Source: Deinococcus actinosclerus
Lineage (GTDB): Bacteria > Deinococcota > Deinococci > Deinococcales > Deinococcaceae
Length of the DNA: 64,000 bases
Reading direction: 5' to 3'
Assembly (NCBI RefSeq): GCF_001507665.1
Contig: NZ_CP013910.1
Location: 127,501 to 191,500 of the forward strand
Made by a program: the position numbers and the translations under genes. Under the pieces are notes generated by a model, which did not search any database, was not told the origin of the DNA, and worked only from the letters and a program-made list of their open reading frames with translations. Shown here piece after piece: positions 16,466-27,350 of this stretch; within the stretch, counting starts at the first letter, position 1, and each line of letters starts with the position of its first letter.

Positions 16466-18741
16466 GTGACGCCCACCGACGCGGGCGGCGCCGCGTTCCA
16501 CGGCGTGGACGCCCAGGCGCTGTTCGCCGCGCTGCCCGACCCGGTCGCGCACCTCACGGCCGGCGGGCAGGTCACGCTCAACCGCGCCGCCCAGGCCCGG
16601 GTGCAGCAGTACTCGGCCACCGGCGACTGGATGGCGCTGTTCCACCCGGGCAGCGTGCCAGCCATTCAGGACGGCGTGCAGGCCGCCCTGCGGGGCGAGA
16701 CCCGGCAGGTGACCGTGCAGGTCGTGGACACGGTCGCCCCGGGCCTGCTGACCGTGGCGCCCACCGCCGGCGGCGCCCTGCTGCACCTGCATGTGGCGCG
16801 TGACCCGCTGGAGGTCGCGCTGGAACTCATGGACGGCATGGGCCTGGGCATGACCGTGCAGGCCCCGGACACCCGCATCCTGCTCACGAACGACGCGGCC
16901 GCCCGCATCCTGGGCATGACCCAGGAGCAGCTGACCGGGCGCGACTCCATGGACCCCGAGTGGCGCGCCGTGCACCCGGACGGCAGCGAATTCCCCGGCG
17001 AGACGCACCCCAGCGTGCAGGCCCTGCGCACCATGCAGGTGCAGCGCGACGTGCCCATGGGCGTGTACCACCCGGGCGAGGCCACCTGGCGCTGGTTGCA
17101 GGTGACGGCCATCCCGCGCCGCGCACCCGGCGCCGAGCAGCCCAAGCAGGTCACCACGGTGTTCGCCGACGTCACCGAGCGCCAGCAGATGCAGGCCGAG
17201 GTGCGCCGCAGCGAACGCCGCTTCCGCTCGCTGGTGGAGGCCACCACCCAGGTCGTCTGGAACACCGATCCAGCCGGATCGCTCCAGCCCCCGCAGCCGC
17301 GCTGGGAGGCCTTCACCGGCCAGACCACGGCCGAGTACCAGGGCGCCGGGTGGCTGAACGCGGTGCACCCCGACGACCGGGCCGGCGCCAGCCGCGACTG
17401 GCAGCGCGCCCTGGAGACCGGCACCCTGTACACCACCGAGTACCGCCTGCGCCGCGCCGACGGCACCTACGTGCCCATGCTGACCCGCGGCGTGCCCATC
17501 CTGGACGAACGGGGCCAGCTGCTCGAATGGCTCGGCACGAACACGGACCTGAGCGCCATCCGCGAGGCCGAGCAGGCGCTGCGCACCCTGAACGCCGAAC
17601 TGGAAGAGCGCGTGGAGGCCCGCACCGAGGAACTCTCCCGCGTCACGCGCTTCAGTACCCTGCTGCTCACCGCTGCGGGCGAGAGCATCTTCGGGCTGGA
17701 CGCCCGGGGCGTCACCACCTTCGCCAACCCGGCGGCCGCCCGCATGCTGGGCTACAGCATCGAGAGCATGATCGGCCAGGAGCAGCACGCGCTGGTGCAC
17801 CACCACCACGCCGACGGCAGTGCCTACCCGCTGGAGGACTGCCCGATCCACCAGACGCTGAGTGACGGCCAGACGCGCCGCGTGGAGCGCGACGTCATGT
17901 GGCACGCCCAGGGACACGCGGTGCCGGTCGCGTACGTCGTGACCGCCACGCACGACAGTGCGGGCGACGTGAACGGCGCAGTCGTGATGGTGCAGGACAT
18001 CACCGAACGGGTCCGCGCGCAGCAGCAGCTGCAGGATCTCATCACCGACCTGGAGCGCAGCAACCAGGACCTGGAGCAGTTCGCGTACGTCGCCAGTCAC
18101 GACCTGCAAGAACCCCTGCGCACGGTGGGCAGCTACACCGAGCTGCTGGCCCGGCGCTACCAGGGGCAGCTCGACCCGCGCGCCGACCAGTACCTGCACT
18201 TCATGCAGGACGCCGTGGACCGCATGCGCAGCCTCATTCAGGATCTGCTGGGCTTCGCCCGGCTGAGCCGCACCGAACTGAATTTCGCGCCCGTGGCGCT
18301 CGACGACCTGATGCGCGCCGCCCAGCAGAACGTGCAGGCCACCCTGACCACCTCGGGCGGGGAGCTGACCTGGCACACCCCGGACCAGGTGTGGGGTCAG
18401 GGGTCGCTGCTCACGCAGCTGCTCACCAACCTGATCAGCAACGGCCTGAAATTCCAGCAGCCCGGCCAACCCCCCGGGTGCAGGTCACGTCCCGGCGGGA
18501 CGGGGACATGATTCACGTCAGCGTGCAGGACAACGGCATCGGCATCGCGCCGGAGTACCACGCCCGGATCTTCGAGATCTTCCAGCGCCTGCACCGCCGC
18601 GAAACGTACGCCGGGAACGGTATGGGCCTGGCCATCTGCCGTAAGATCACCGAGCATCACGGCGGCCACATCTGGCTCGACTCTGTCCCGCACCAGGGCA
18701 GCACCTTCCACTTCACCCTCCCGGCGGTACCCCAGCCATGA
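16466..18741 (+). CDS. multi-PAS histidine kinase, frameshifted as assembled
   Basis: A soluble kinase with an N-terminal PAS-like region, three recognisable PAS domains (about 120-245, 250-375, 390-520) and a coiled linker ([13 protein letters not shown]). The H box is [15 protein letters not shown], the phytochrome-kinase-like type. The ATPase domain is broken: the frame from GTG 16466 reaches [13 protein letters not shown] and stops at 18511. The next frame carries [32 protein letters not shown] and [11 protein letters not shown], ending at 18741. One missing C in the C6 run at 18470-18475 explains it; restored length is 758 residues. It overlaps the next receiver gene (ATGA), so the operon is intact. 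Confidence 0.85.
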
Positions 18742-19190
18742 CCCACGACCCTGCCGCCACCGAACCCATCGAGATCCTGCTGGTCGAGGACAACGAGCCC
18801 GACGTGCTGCTCACCCTGGAAGCCTTCGAGGACGCGCGCGTTCCCAACCGCATGCATGTCGCCCGTGACGGCGTCGAGGCCCTGCGCTTCCTGCGCCGTG
18901 AGGGCGAGCACGCCGGCGCCCCGCGCCCGGACGTGATCCTGCTGGACATCAACATGCCCCGCAAGACCGGCCTGGAGGTGCTCTCGGACGTCAAGGCCGA
19001 CCCGGCGCTGCGCAGCATCCCGGTCGTCATGCTCACCACCAGTCAGGCGGAGGACGACGTCCGCTCCTCCTACGAGCGGCACGCCAGCGGCTACGTGGTC
19101 AAACCCGTGGGGTTCGAGAATTTCCTGGGCGCCATGCGGGCCTTCGAGGCCTTCTGGCTGACCTTCGTGCGCTTTCCCCCGCGCGGCTGA
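18738..19190 (+). CDS. single-domain response regulator (Rcp1-like)
   Basis: 150 residues, receiver only. Acidic pocket EDNEPD, phospho-acceptor Asp in [13 protein letters not shown], and Lys in [11 protein letters not shown]. The long alpha4-beta5 region and the [11 protein letters not shown] motif are typical of the Rcp1 class that works with phytochrome-type SHDLQEP kinases, as here. The ATG overlaps the kinase stop (ATGA). With no output domain it probably relays phosphate or acts by protein contact. Third gene of the regulator-kinase-receiver operon. Confidence 0.88.
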   Translation: MTHDPAATEPIEILLVEDNEPDVLLTLEAFEDARVPNRMHVARDGVEALRFLRREGEHAGAPRPDVILLDINMPRKTGLEVLSDVKADPALRSIPVVMLTTSQAEDDVRSSYERHASGYVVKPVGFENFLGAMRAFEAFWLTFVRFPPRG

Positions 19191-19288
19191 TCGGCCCGGC
19201 CCCTGCGCCCGTTTAGTCGGCGCGTGGGGCGGGCGGGTGCCGCGGCGACTGTGACCACAGCCTGGACAGACGCGCGGCGCCGGCGCCC

Positions 19289-20272
19289 TCAGGGCCCCAG
19301 CAGCGCCTGGAGCAGAGCCGGGACCGCCTCGCGTGCGCCCAGCAGGGGCGCCCCCCCGCGCGCGAGCACCACCACGACCGCGCCGGACTCCAGGTGCACG
19401 CCCAGCCCCGCACGCGCCGCGCGGGCCACCCCGTCATGCCAGCGCACCCCGCCCGGCAGCGCGCCGCGGGCGAACCAGCCCGGAGCGATGCCGCCCACCC
19501 CGGCCGGCAGGCCCGGCACGCGCCGCGCGTCCAGCCACGCCGGGCCCAGCTGCCCGGCCAGGTGGGCCTGCCCGAAGCGCAGCAGTTCCGCCGCCGCGCC
19601 GAAGAGGCCCCCCGCGCCCACCAGCGGCCCGAAGCCCGTCACGCGGCCGGCCGGCGCCAGCGGCCGGTCAGGCGTGACCCGCAGGCCCAGGGGGCCGGTC
19701 ACCTCGTGCCGCAGCGCCCGCGCGTACCCCTCGGCGCTGAACGCCTCACCCGCTGCGGCGGCGCAGGCCAGCCCCAGCAGGCCCGCGCCCAGGTTCGAGT
19801 ACCGGTAGCGCCCGGGCGGCTGAGCCCAGCGCCGCACGCTGCTCACGACCTCGTCCGGCGTCATGGAGGTGTAAGGATCGTAGAAGTGCGTGAAGGTCGT
19901 CAGCCCCATCCGGGCCGGGTGGGTCGGCACGCCCGCCGTATGGGTCGCCAGCCCCCAGGCCGTGACGGACCTCGGCACGCGCCGCAGCGGTCCCCCCAGG
20001 GCCGAGAGGGGCGCGTGCCACTCCAGGGCGCCGCGCCCCACCAGCGCGCCCGCCAGCGCCGCCGTGAACGGCTTGCTGACACTGGCGAGCTCGCCCGGCG
20101 CCTCACCGGACGCGCCCCGCAGCCCGAGCGCCACCTGCCGCGCGCCGCGCGCCGCGCCCACCACGCCCCCCTGTGCCAGCGCCACGCGCAGCAGGGGCCG
20201 CAGGGGGGACAGGTCGCGGCCCAGCACACCTTCCAGGTCGCGCAACGTGGCGCGCAGCGGGTCACGGAACAT
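19289..20272 (-). CDS. serine hydrolase, beta-lactamase/PBP-like family
   Basis: 327 residues of the class C beta-lactamase / esterase fold. SxxK motif in ELASVSKPF (nucleophile Ser and Lys), YSN motif in GRYRYSNLGAG, and a C-terminal WHDGVARAARAGLG that fits the third (HxG) motif. No signal peptide is obvious, so it is probably a cytoplasmic or unprocessed esterase or peptidase rather than a true beta-lactamase. ATG 20272 was chosen because TACGCT lies 7 nt upstream on the same strand. Confidence 0.8.
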   Translation of the reverse strand: MFRDPLRATLRDLEGVLGRDLSPLRPLLRVALAQGGVVGAARGARQVALGLRGASGEAPGELASVSKPFTAALAGALVGRGALEWHAPLSALGGPLRRVPRSVTAWGLATHTAGVPTHPARMGLTTFTHFYDPYTSMTPDEVVSSVRRWAQPPGRYRYSNLGAGLLGLACAAAAGEAFSAEGYARALRHEVTGPLGLRVTPDRPLAPAGRVTGFGPLVGAGGLFGAAAELLRFGQAHLAGQLGPAWLDARRVPGLPAGVGGIAPGWFARGALPGGVRWHDGVARAARAGLGVHLESGAVVVVLARGGAPLLGAREAVPALLQALLGP

Positions 20273-20279
20273 ACCCGGC

Positions 20280-20285
20280 AGCGTA
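20280..20285 (-). promoter_or_regulatory. leaderless -10 box (TACGCT)
   Basis: TACGCT on the minus strand, 7-nt spacer, ATG at 20272. Confidence 0.5.
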
Positions 20286-20467
20286 CCCGACCGGCGGGCG
20301 GCCGGACCGGGCTGAATCTGCCACAAGTGTCAGAGTCTTGCGACGGCGCGCCCGCTACCCTGGCCGCAGGCAGGTCGGATGGGCGCAGTGATGTTCCGTC
20401 TGGAGTATCCAGCATTCTCGCCGAGGTTCCGCCCCTGACTGCCCCCGCTGACTGGAGGACCAAGCCC

Positions 20468-21502
20468 ATGCCACGCCGCGTTTCCCCACTGCCCCTGCAC
20501 CAGCAGGTGAGCCGCCTGTACTTCCGGGTGGTGCTGCCTGCCGTGACCGTGGCGCTGGTGCTGGACGGCGGAACCGGCGCGGCCGTGCTCATCGCCCTGA
20601 TGCTGCTGGCCGCGCTGGGTGCGGCGCTGCACCTGCTGCTGCCCCCGGCCGGGCAGAACGCGCTGCGGTTCGTGTTCGCCCTGGCGGCCATCGTGTTCGT
20701 GATCGCGGTGGCGGTCCTGGCCGGCCAGCCGGGCTTCACCGGCACGATCGACCAGCTGGCCGTGGCCCTGCTGCTGACCCCCGCCACCCTGATGGCCTGG
20801 ACACTGGTGTTCGCCGATCAGCCGCGCACGGGGCAGATCCTGAATCTCGCGCTGGTGCTGGCCGTCACGGCCCTGATGCTGCGCTGGCAGGCGCTGGGGC
20901 TGTCGGGCATGAACCACCACCTGCCGCTGCTCGTGTTGCTCGTGGGCGTGACCGTCACGTACTACGCCAGCACCTTCGCCCTCATGAACGCCCGCTTCCA
21001 CGAGGGTGAACACGACCGCACCCATGATCCCCTGACCGGGCTGCTCAACCGCCGCGCGTTTCAGGACCGGGCCCGCGCGCACGCGACCCTGCACGTGGCG
21101 GTGCTCGACATCGACTTCTTCAAGCGCGTGAACGACGCCCACGGGCACCTGGCCGGGGACCGCGTGCTGCGCGCCGTGGCCGACGTCATCCAGGACACCC
21201 TGAACGGGCAAGGTGAAGCGTACCGCTGGGGCGGAGAGGAATTCGTGCTGCTGCTGCCGGCGCCCGTGAACGCGCCCGCCGTGATCGAGCAGGTGCGCCG
21301 CGAGATCGCCGCGCGGCACTTCAGTGGCGGTCAGCGCGTGACCCTCAGTGCCGGCCTGACCCGCACCGCGCCCGGTGAGCCGGTGCAGCGGGCCTTCGAG
21401 CGGGCCGACGCCGCCCTGCGCGCCGCGAAGGACGCGGGGCGCAACCGCGTGGTGCTCAGCTCGCCCCCCACCCCGCTTGACAAGCGCGCCGCTGGCCGGT
21501 AA
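20468..21502 (+). CDS. membrane diguanylate cyclase (GGDEF domain)
   Basis: 344 residues. About six hydrophobic segments occupy residues 15-175 (for example AAVLIALMLLAALGAALHLLL and LPLLVLLVGVTVTYYA). The GGDEF domain follows (DPLTGLLNRRAF ... VLDIDFFKRVNDAHGHLAGD), with signature WGGEEFVLLL (GGEEF, active type). It would make cyclic di-GMP at the membrane. There is no RxxD inhibitory site immediately upstream of GGEEF that I can see. GGAGG lies before ATG 20468. Monocistronic. Confidence 0.9.
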   Translation: MPRRVSPLPLHQQVSRLYFRVVLPAVTVALVLDGGTGAAVLIALMLLAALGAALHLLLPPAGQNALRFVFALAAIVFVIAVAVLAGQPGFTGTIDQLAVALLLTPATLMAWTLVFADQPRTGQILNLALVLAVTALMLRWQALGLSGMNHHLPLLVLLVGVTVTYYASTFALMNARFHEGEHDRTHDPLTGLLNRRAFQDRARAHATLHVAVLDIDFFKRVNDAHGHLAGDRVLRAVADVIQDTLNGQGEAYRWGGEEFVLLLPAPVNAPAVIEQVRREIAARHFSGGQRVTLSAGLTRTAPGEPVQRAFERADAALRAAKDAGRNRVVLSSPPTPLDKRAAGR

Positions 21503-21515
21503 CCTTCTCTCCGCT

Positions 21516-21591
<76 letters not shown>

Positions 21592-21594
21592 GTA

Positions 21595-21631
21595 AAGGAA
21601 GCGCCTCGGTGAATGCCGCAGGCGCTTCCTT
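21595..21631 (+). terminator. tRNA-Asp terminator
   Basis: Perfect 12-bp arms AAGGAAGCGCCT / AGGCGCTTCCTT, starting 4 nt after the tRNA 3' end. Confidence 0.75.
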
Positions 21632-21822
21632 CGTTCACCCCGGTCTTTCATTCCGGTGCGTAGCGCGGGCCGCCGGAACATGAAGGCCGCAATGAGGGCG
21701 GGGGATACACGCGGGCGCGCCGGTTTGCCGTATCATGCGCCCGGTTTCGCACGGCGTCCGCGAGCTGCGCTCCGAACCCCGCGCACGGCGAGCCTATCCC
21801 CACCGGAGGAGGACGCCCCTCA

Positions 21823-23730
<1,908 letters not shown>

Positions 23731-23740
23731 GCAGGGAACC

Positions 23741-23774
23741 AGCGGCGGCCAGGAGGCGATCCCTGGCCGCCGCT
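23741..23774. terminator. bidirectional hairpin terminator
   Basis: Perfect 13-bp arms AGCGGCGGCCAGG / CCTGGCCGCCGCT with an 8-nt loop, followed by CTTT. It lies between convergent speA and the metallo-hydrolase gene. Confidence 0.8.
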
Positions 23775-23776
23775 CT

Positions 23777-24727
23777 TTACCGCAGCAGGCGCCGTGCCCG
23801 CCACAGCAGCCACGCGGCCGTCACGCCCCCCAGCGCGCCCAGCACCATGGGTCGCAGCGGGTCCGGTTCCCCCCGCTGCGCCGCGTGCACGGGCACCGGA
23901 CGCCCCAGGTACCACCCGCGCGCCGGCCGCCCCCGCGACTCGAACTGGGCGGCCAGCGCCGACAGCTGCTCGCGCAGCGGCTCACCCGCCATCGGGTGCC
24001 CGTGCCCGGTCGCCGCCAGCGCCGGACTCAGCGCCGCCAGGCCGCGCACGGACGCAGCCGCCGCCTCCCAGTTCGGCGTGTAGTACGCCGGTGGACGGCG
24101 CACCTCCGTCACCGCGTTCAGCAGCGCCCCGGTCGCCGTCTCCTGCCGGGTCGTCACGAACGCGTCGCCCGCCACCAGCGTCCGGTCCGCGGCCCGCCAC
24201 AGTGACACGTGCCCGCTGGTGTGGCCCGGCGTGTGTAGCCACCGCCACCCCGGCGCGCCCGGCACCGACCCATCCTGCGGCAGGGGCCGCACGTGCGGCC
24301 GGAAGTCAAAGGGGCCCGGCAGGAATGCCGGGGACAGGGCGCTCATCACGCCGCCCACCGTCGGGTCCGGAAACGGGTACGGCGCCACGCCCGTCAGGTG
24401 CGGCAGCTCCAGCGGGTGCGCGTACACCGGCACGTCCCACGCCGCCAGCAGGTCCGCCAGCGCCCCCACGTGATCCAGGTGCCCGTGCGTCAGCACGATC
24501 AGCTCCGGCGGCCGGTCCCCGTGGACCGAGCGGGCTGCCCGGCGGATCAGGCCCGCCGTGCCCGGCATCCCAGCGTCCACCAGCACCCACGGCCCGCCCG
24601 GCTGGCCCAGCAGGAACGCATTCACCATCGGCAGGCGTACCCGCACCAGGTCCGCCCGGAGTGTCTGCGTGCCCCCGAGCGACGACACCGGAGGATGAAG
24701 GGGCGCGGGCGGCGTCACGGCAGTCAT
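23777..24727 (-). CDS. MBL-fold metallo-hydrolase
   Basis: 316 residues. Metallo-beta-lactamase fold with metal ligands in LTHGHLDHVGA, HTPGHTSGHVS and VAGDAF, and a late His in ATGHGHPM. This is the glyoxalase-II/quorum-hydrolase-like subgroup. The C-terminal 25 residues (PMVLGALGGVTAAWLLWRARRLL) form a possible membrane anchor, unusual for the family. Substrate unknown. TACGCT lies 5 nt before the ATG on the minus strand. Single gene. Confidence 0.8.
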   Translation of the reverse strand: MTAVTPPAPLHPPVSSLGGTQTLRADLVRVRLPMVNAFLLGQPGGPWVLVDAGMPGTAGLIRRAARSVHGDRPPELIVLTHGHLDHVGALADLLAAWDVPVYAHPLELPHLTGVAPYPFPDPTVGGVMSALSPAFLPGPFDFRPHVRPLPQDGSVPGAPGWRWLHTPGHTSGHVSLWRAADRTLVAGDAFVTTRQETATGALLNAVTEVRRPPAYYTPNWEAAAASVRGLAALSPALAATGHGHPMAGEPLREQLSALAAQFESRGRPARGWYLGRPVPVHAAQRGEPDPLRPMVLGALGGVTAAWLLWRARRLLR

Positions 24728-24886
24728 ACCTGAGCGTAGAAAGCCATTCTGTGCCCGGCGTGTCCCCCAGCTTCAGGCGCGCAGACGCCACACACCCCCA
24801 GCCATGAGGGGGGCTTCACCCTACCTGAACGTGACCACGCACCCTCCACACCGGGCGCCGCGGCAACGCCCTGCCTGGCCCTGTCG

Positions 24887-24892
24887 TATAAG
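24887..24892 (+). promoter_or_regulatory. -10 box (TATAAG) of coiled-coil operon
   Basis: TATAAG lies 5 nt before ATG 24898, so transcription would start at or close to the ATG. An AAGG between box and ATG could also serve as a weak ribosome site. Confidence 0.45.
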
Positions 24893-24897
24893 AAGGT

Positions 24898-25653
24898 ATG
24901 AGCCAGCCCCACCGGGACGACACGGTCATCGAACTGCGGCCCTCCACCAGTCAGGCGCCCGCGCCGAGACCCGTCACCGCCGGGAAGATCGCCCTGGCGA
25001 CCGGGGGCGGCGTGCTGGCCCTCGCCGCGCTGGGCGGCGCCGCCATCGCCGTGTTCAACGTCGCGCTGACCACCGTCACCATCGGCGCGTTCCTCGTGGC
25101 GATCCTGGCCGTGATCTTCCTGATGCCCGCCCTGATCCTCGCGCTGAACGCCGGACGCGTGAAAGCCAAGGAAGCCGTGGCGCGCGCCATGCCGCTGGAA
25201 ACCCTGATCGTGCAGCGCAAGCAGTTCGAAACGCTGATCGGGGCGAAAGCCGCGCAACTTCAGGAAGCGAACGGGCACATCGAGGACTTCCGCCGCCTGA
25301 TCGACACGAACCGCCGCGACATGGACGCCGCCGACATCGCCCGCTGGGAAACCGACCTGCAGGTCAGCCGCGACGCGTTCGCCCGCGCGCAGACGCACCT
25401 GACCGACCTGCGCGCCGACCTCGCCGAGTTCGACCGGCAGATCCGCAAGGCCCGCATCGACACGCAACTCGCGCAGGCCAAGGGCAACGTCGCCAGCGCC
25501 CTGCAACAGGCCAAACTCAGCGCCGAGGACCGCCACGTCACCGAGAGCGCCCTCTCGGAAATCGCCCGCCGCGCCGGACGCAATGCCGCCCTCCTCGATC
25601 AGGCACTCGCCGCCGGTGAAGAGAACCGCGCGCTCCGGGCAGGACAGGCGTGA
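24898..25653 (+). CDS. membrane coiled-coil protein of unknown function
   Basis: 251 residues. Residues 1-28 are hydrophilic, and two adjacent membrane helices lie at about 30-50 and 58-82 (IALATGGGVLALAALGGAAIAVF; IGAFLVAILAVIFLMPALILAL). A long cytoplasmic helical/coiled-coil region follows to the C-terminus (FETLIGAKAAQLQEANGHIEDF, RLIDTNRRDMDAADIARWET). No enzyme motif is seen. The architecture recalls PspA/TelA-type helical proteins, but no sequence motif confirms that. First gene of a three-gene unit, overlapping the next by 4 nt (GTGA). Confidence 0.75.
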   Translation: MSQPHRDDTVIELRPSTSQAPAPRPVTAGKIALATGGGVLALAALGGAAIAVFNVALTTVTIGAFLVAILAVIFLMPALILALNAGRVKAKEAVARAMPLETLIVQRKQFETLIGAKAAQLQEANGHIEDFRRLIDTNRRDMDAADIARWETDLQVSRDAFARAQTHLTDLRADLAEFDRQIRKARIDTQLAQAKGNVASALQQAKLSAEDRHVTESALSEIARRAGRNAALLDQALAAGEENRALRAGQA

Positions 25654-25838
25654 ACCGCTCCGCGCGCATCGGCGGGCTCCTCGCCCTGATCCTCCTGATC
25701 TGCGGCGCCGTGATCGTCCTCGATCAGACCCGCACCCAGACCGGCGCGGCCAGCACCCCCGCCACTGGCACCCCCGCGACCGGCACCCCCACCCCCACGC
25801 CGCCCAGCAGCAACGATGGGTACGGCGACCTGAAGTGA
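25650..25838 (+). CDS. small single-pass membrane protein
   Basis: 62 residues with GTG start inside the previous stop (GTGA). One N-terminal membrane helix (IGGLLALILLICGAVIVLD) is followed by a Thr/Pro-rich external tail with the near-repeat PATGTPATGTPTPTPP and end NDGYGDLK. Function unknown. Tight coupling to both neighbours argues that it is a real gene despite its size. Confidence 0.65.
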   Translation: MNRSARIGGLLALILLICGAVIVLDQTRTQTGAASTPATGTPATGTPTPTPPSSNDGYGDLK

Positions 25839-25851
25839 CCCCGGAGGCCCC

Positions 25852-26730
25852 ATGAACGCACGCACGCTGCCCCTCCTGACCCTGCTGCTCCTGAGCCCCG
25901 CACACGCCGCCACGTTCCTGAACGTCGCCACCGGCAGCGCCACCGGCACGTACTCGACCATGTTCAAGAACATCGGCAAGGTCTGCACCCAGAGCGCCTA
26001 CCTGAAAGAACGCGGCACCAGCGGCAGCCTGGAAAACATCGACCTGCTCCTCAGCAACGAAGTCTCGCTGGCGTTCGTGCAGAGCGACGTCCTGAAAGCC
26101 AAAGAACAGATCGACGGCGACACCCGCGTGCAGAACATCAAAGCGCTGCTGCCCCTGCACAACGAAGAAATCCACCTGTTCGCCCCGCCGCCCGTCACCA
26201 AGAAAAGCATCCTGGGCAAAGTCACCACCACCGGCGTCACCACCTACGCCGACCTGAAAGGCAAACGCGTCGCCGCGTGGGGCGGCAGCCTCATCACCGC
26301 CCGCGTCCTCAGCGCCAAACTCGGCGTGCCCTACACCGTCACCAGCGTCAAGGACCGCGACGCCGCCTTCAACGCCCTGCGCGCCGGACAGGTCGATGCC
26401 GTCCTCGCCGTCGTCGGCCAGCCCGCCACCTGGGTCAAGGACCTCAGCGGCGTGAACCTCGTCCCCATCCCCTACGCGCCCACCCTGAACGGCATCTACA
26501 CCAGCGCCAAACTCCTGTACCCCAACCTGAGCGCCAGCAGCGTCCCCACCGTCGCCGTGCAGAGCGTCCTCGCCACCCGCGACTTCAAAACCCCCGAGAA
26601 GAAAGACCTCCTGCTGAAATACCAGAAGTGCGCCACGAGCAAACTCGTGAACCTGCAAGAAGACGAAGGCATGCACCCCAAATGGCAGGAAGTCACGTTC
26701 AAGACGTGGCCCTGGCCTCAATACAAGTAA
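25852..26730 (+). CDS. TAXI-family solute-binding protein
   Basis: 292 residues. Signal peptide of about 19 residues (LPLLTLLLLSPAHA). The mature protein opens with FLNVATGSATGTYSTMFKNIGKVC, the TAXI TRAP-type binding-protein signature. Other segments are FVQSDVLKAKEQ, LKGKRVAAWGGSLITARVL and ALRAGQVDAVLAVVGQPATW. It would bind a small organic solute outside the membrane, but no TRAP permease gene is adjacent; the partners here are two membrane proteins of unknown function. Codon use shows more GAA/AAA than neighbouring genes. Confidence 0.82.
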   Translation: MNARTLPLLTLLLLSPAHAATFLNVATGSATGTYSTMFKNIGKVCTQSAYLKERGTSGSLENIDLLLSNEVSLAFVQSDVLKAKEQIDGDTRVQNIKALLPLHNEEIHLFAPPPVTKKSILGKVTTTGVTTYADLKGKRVAAWGGSLITARVLSAKLGVPYTVTSVKDRDAAFNALRAGQVDAVLAVVGQPATWVKDLSGVNLVPIPYAPTLNGIYTSAKLLYPNLSASSVPTVAVQSVLATRDFKTPEKKDLLLKYQKCATSKLVNLQEDEGMHPKWQEVTFKTWPWPQYK

Positions 26731-26740
26731 CGGGCTGATG

Positions 26741-26778
26741 GCAGAAGGCGGATGGCTGGGGAGACCCGGCCATTCTGC
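26741..26778. terminator. hairpin after TAXI operon
   Basis: Nested arms GCAGA / TCTGC and ATGGCTGGG / CCCGGCCAT around a 4-nt loop, 10 nt after the stop. Confidence 0.6.
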
Positions 26779-26864
26779 ATTGATGGGGGAGAGGGGAGGC
26801 GGGATGCAGGAAGCGGGGTACGTTGCCTCATGCTGCGTCTGCACGCCTCAGCGCCGTGTGACGT

Positions 26865-27062
26865 TCAGAGAGAACCCTTGTCGCGCCTGACGAACTCAAG
26901 AGTTCTCTGAAGTCTGGGGGCAGTTCCACCGGGGTACCTCTGCGCGCGAAGGAATTCCACTTCCGCCAGCCGCTCCTGGGGCGTTTTCGCCCAGTTCGCT
27001 TCCCGGTCGGCGCGGGCGGCGTCCGCGTGCGTGGTGAGCGTCAGGGTGCGGCGTAGGGTCAT
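26865..27062 (-). CDS. small hypothetical, antitoxin-partner-like (65 aa)
   Basis: 65 residues starting MTLRRTLTLTTHADAARAD. The core WAKTPQERLAEVEFLRAQRY followed by TAPRLQRTLEFV resembles small proteins encoded just upstream of AbiEii/DUF6036-type nucleotidyltransferases in toxin-antitoxin-like pairs. That is recollection of a motif, not a search. No nucleotidyltransferase gene follows here, so it would be an orphan. It borders the AT-rich island. Confidence 0.5.
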   Translation of the reverse strand: MTLRRTLTLTTHADAARADREANWAKTPQERLAEVEFLRAQRYPGGTAPRLQRTLEFVRRDKGSL

Positions 27063-27140
27063 GACGCAGTATCCCACAGGGGGCTGACAGGGGAGAGGGG
27101 CGGTTCTGGCTTTTTGGCTCAGTCCGCCCCCCGTCACCAC

Positions 27141-27320
27141 CCCGCGCCCCAGCAGAAGCGCAAATTATTTCAATTTTACATTCATTTAATTATATAGAGG
27201 TCTGCCATTTTCGATGCGATTGATCAAAGCGTCCATATCTTGTGGCGAGTATATTGTCACTCCAATTTTCCCTAATCTATATTCTAGAGACCATCCGAAA
27301 ATTCTCGCGGGTGGTGCATT
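27141..27320. other. AT-rich island, left segment
   Basis: From about 27165 to 27310 the composition falls to roughly 35% G+C against about 68% in the surroundings. It holds the 3' end of a minus-strand coding fragment (27186-27350) and otherwise nothing recognisable. Together with the AT-rich segment at 28863-29290 it marks acquired DNA. Confidence 0.75.
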
Positions 27321-27350
27321 ATGCCGATGCTGAGAAGGCTCAGCCTGCAT
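27186..27350 (-). pseudogene. C-terminal fragment of a low-GC gene
   Basis: An open frame on the minus strand ending at TAA 27186. The low-GC part encodes ARIFGWSLEYRLGKIGV and then TIYSPQDMDALINRIENG, looking like the genuine end of a protein; the first residues (from ATG 27350) are in normal-GC DNA, so the junction near 27315 is probably a break. It may be the tail of the gene whose N-terminal piece lies at 28815-29114, or of a neighbour. Identity unknown. Confidence 0.4.

Noticed and set aside
19289..20272. Antibiotic-resistance beta-lactamase.
   Set aside because: It has the SxxK/YSN/HxG layout of a broad esterase/peptidase family but lacks a signal peptide and class-specific features, so resistance is not supported.
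24724..26844. A 706-codon minus-strand frame opposite the coiled-coil/TAXI operon.
   Set aside because: The plus-strand genes have a signal peptide, membrane helices and a family signature; the minus frame has no recognisable motif.
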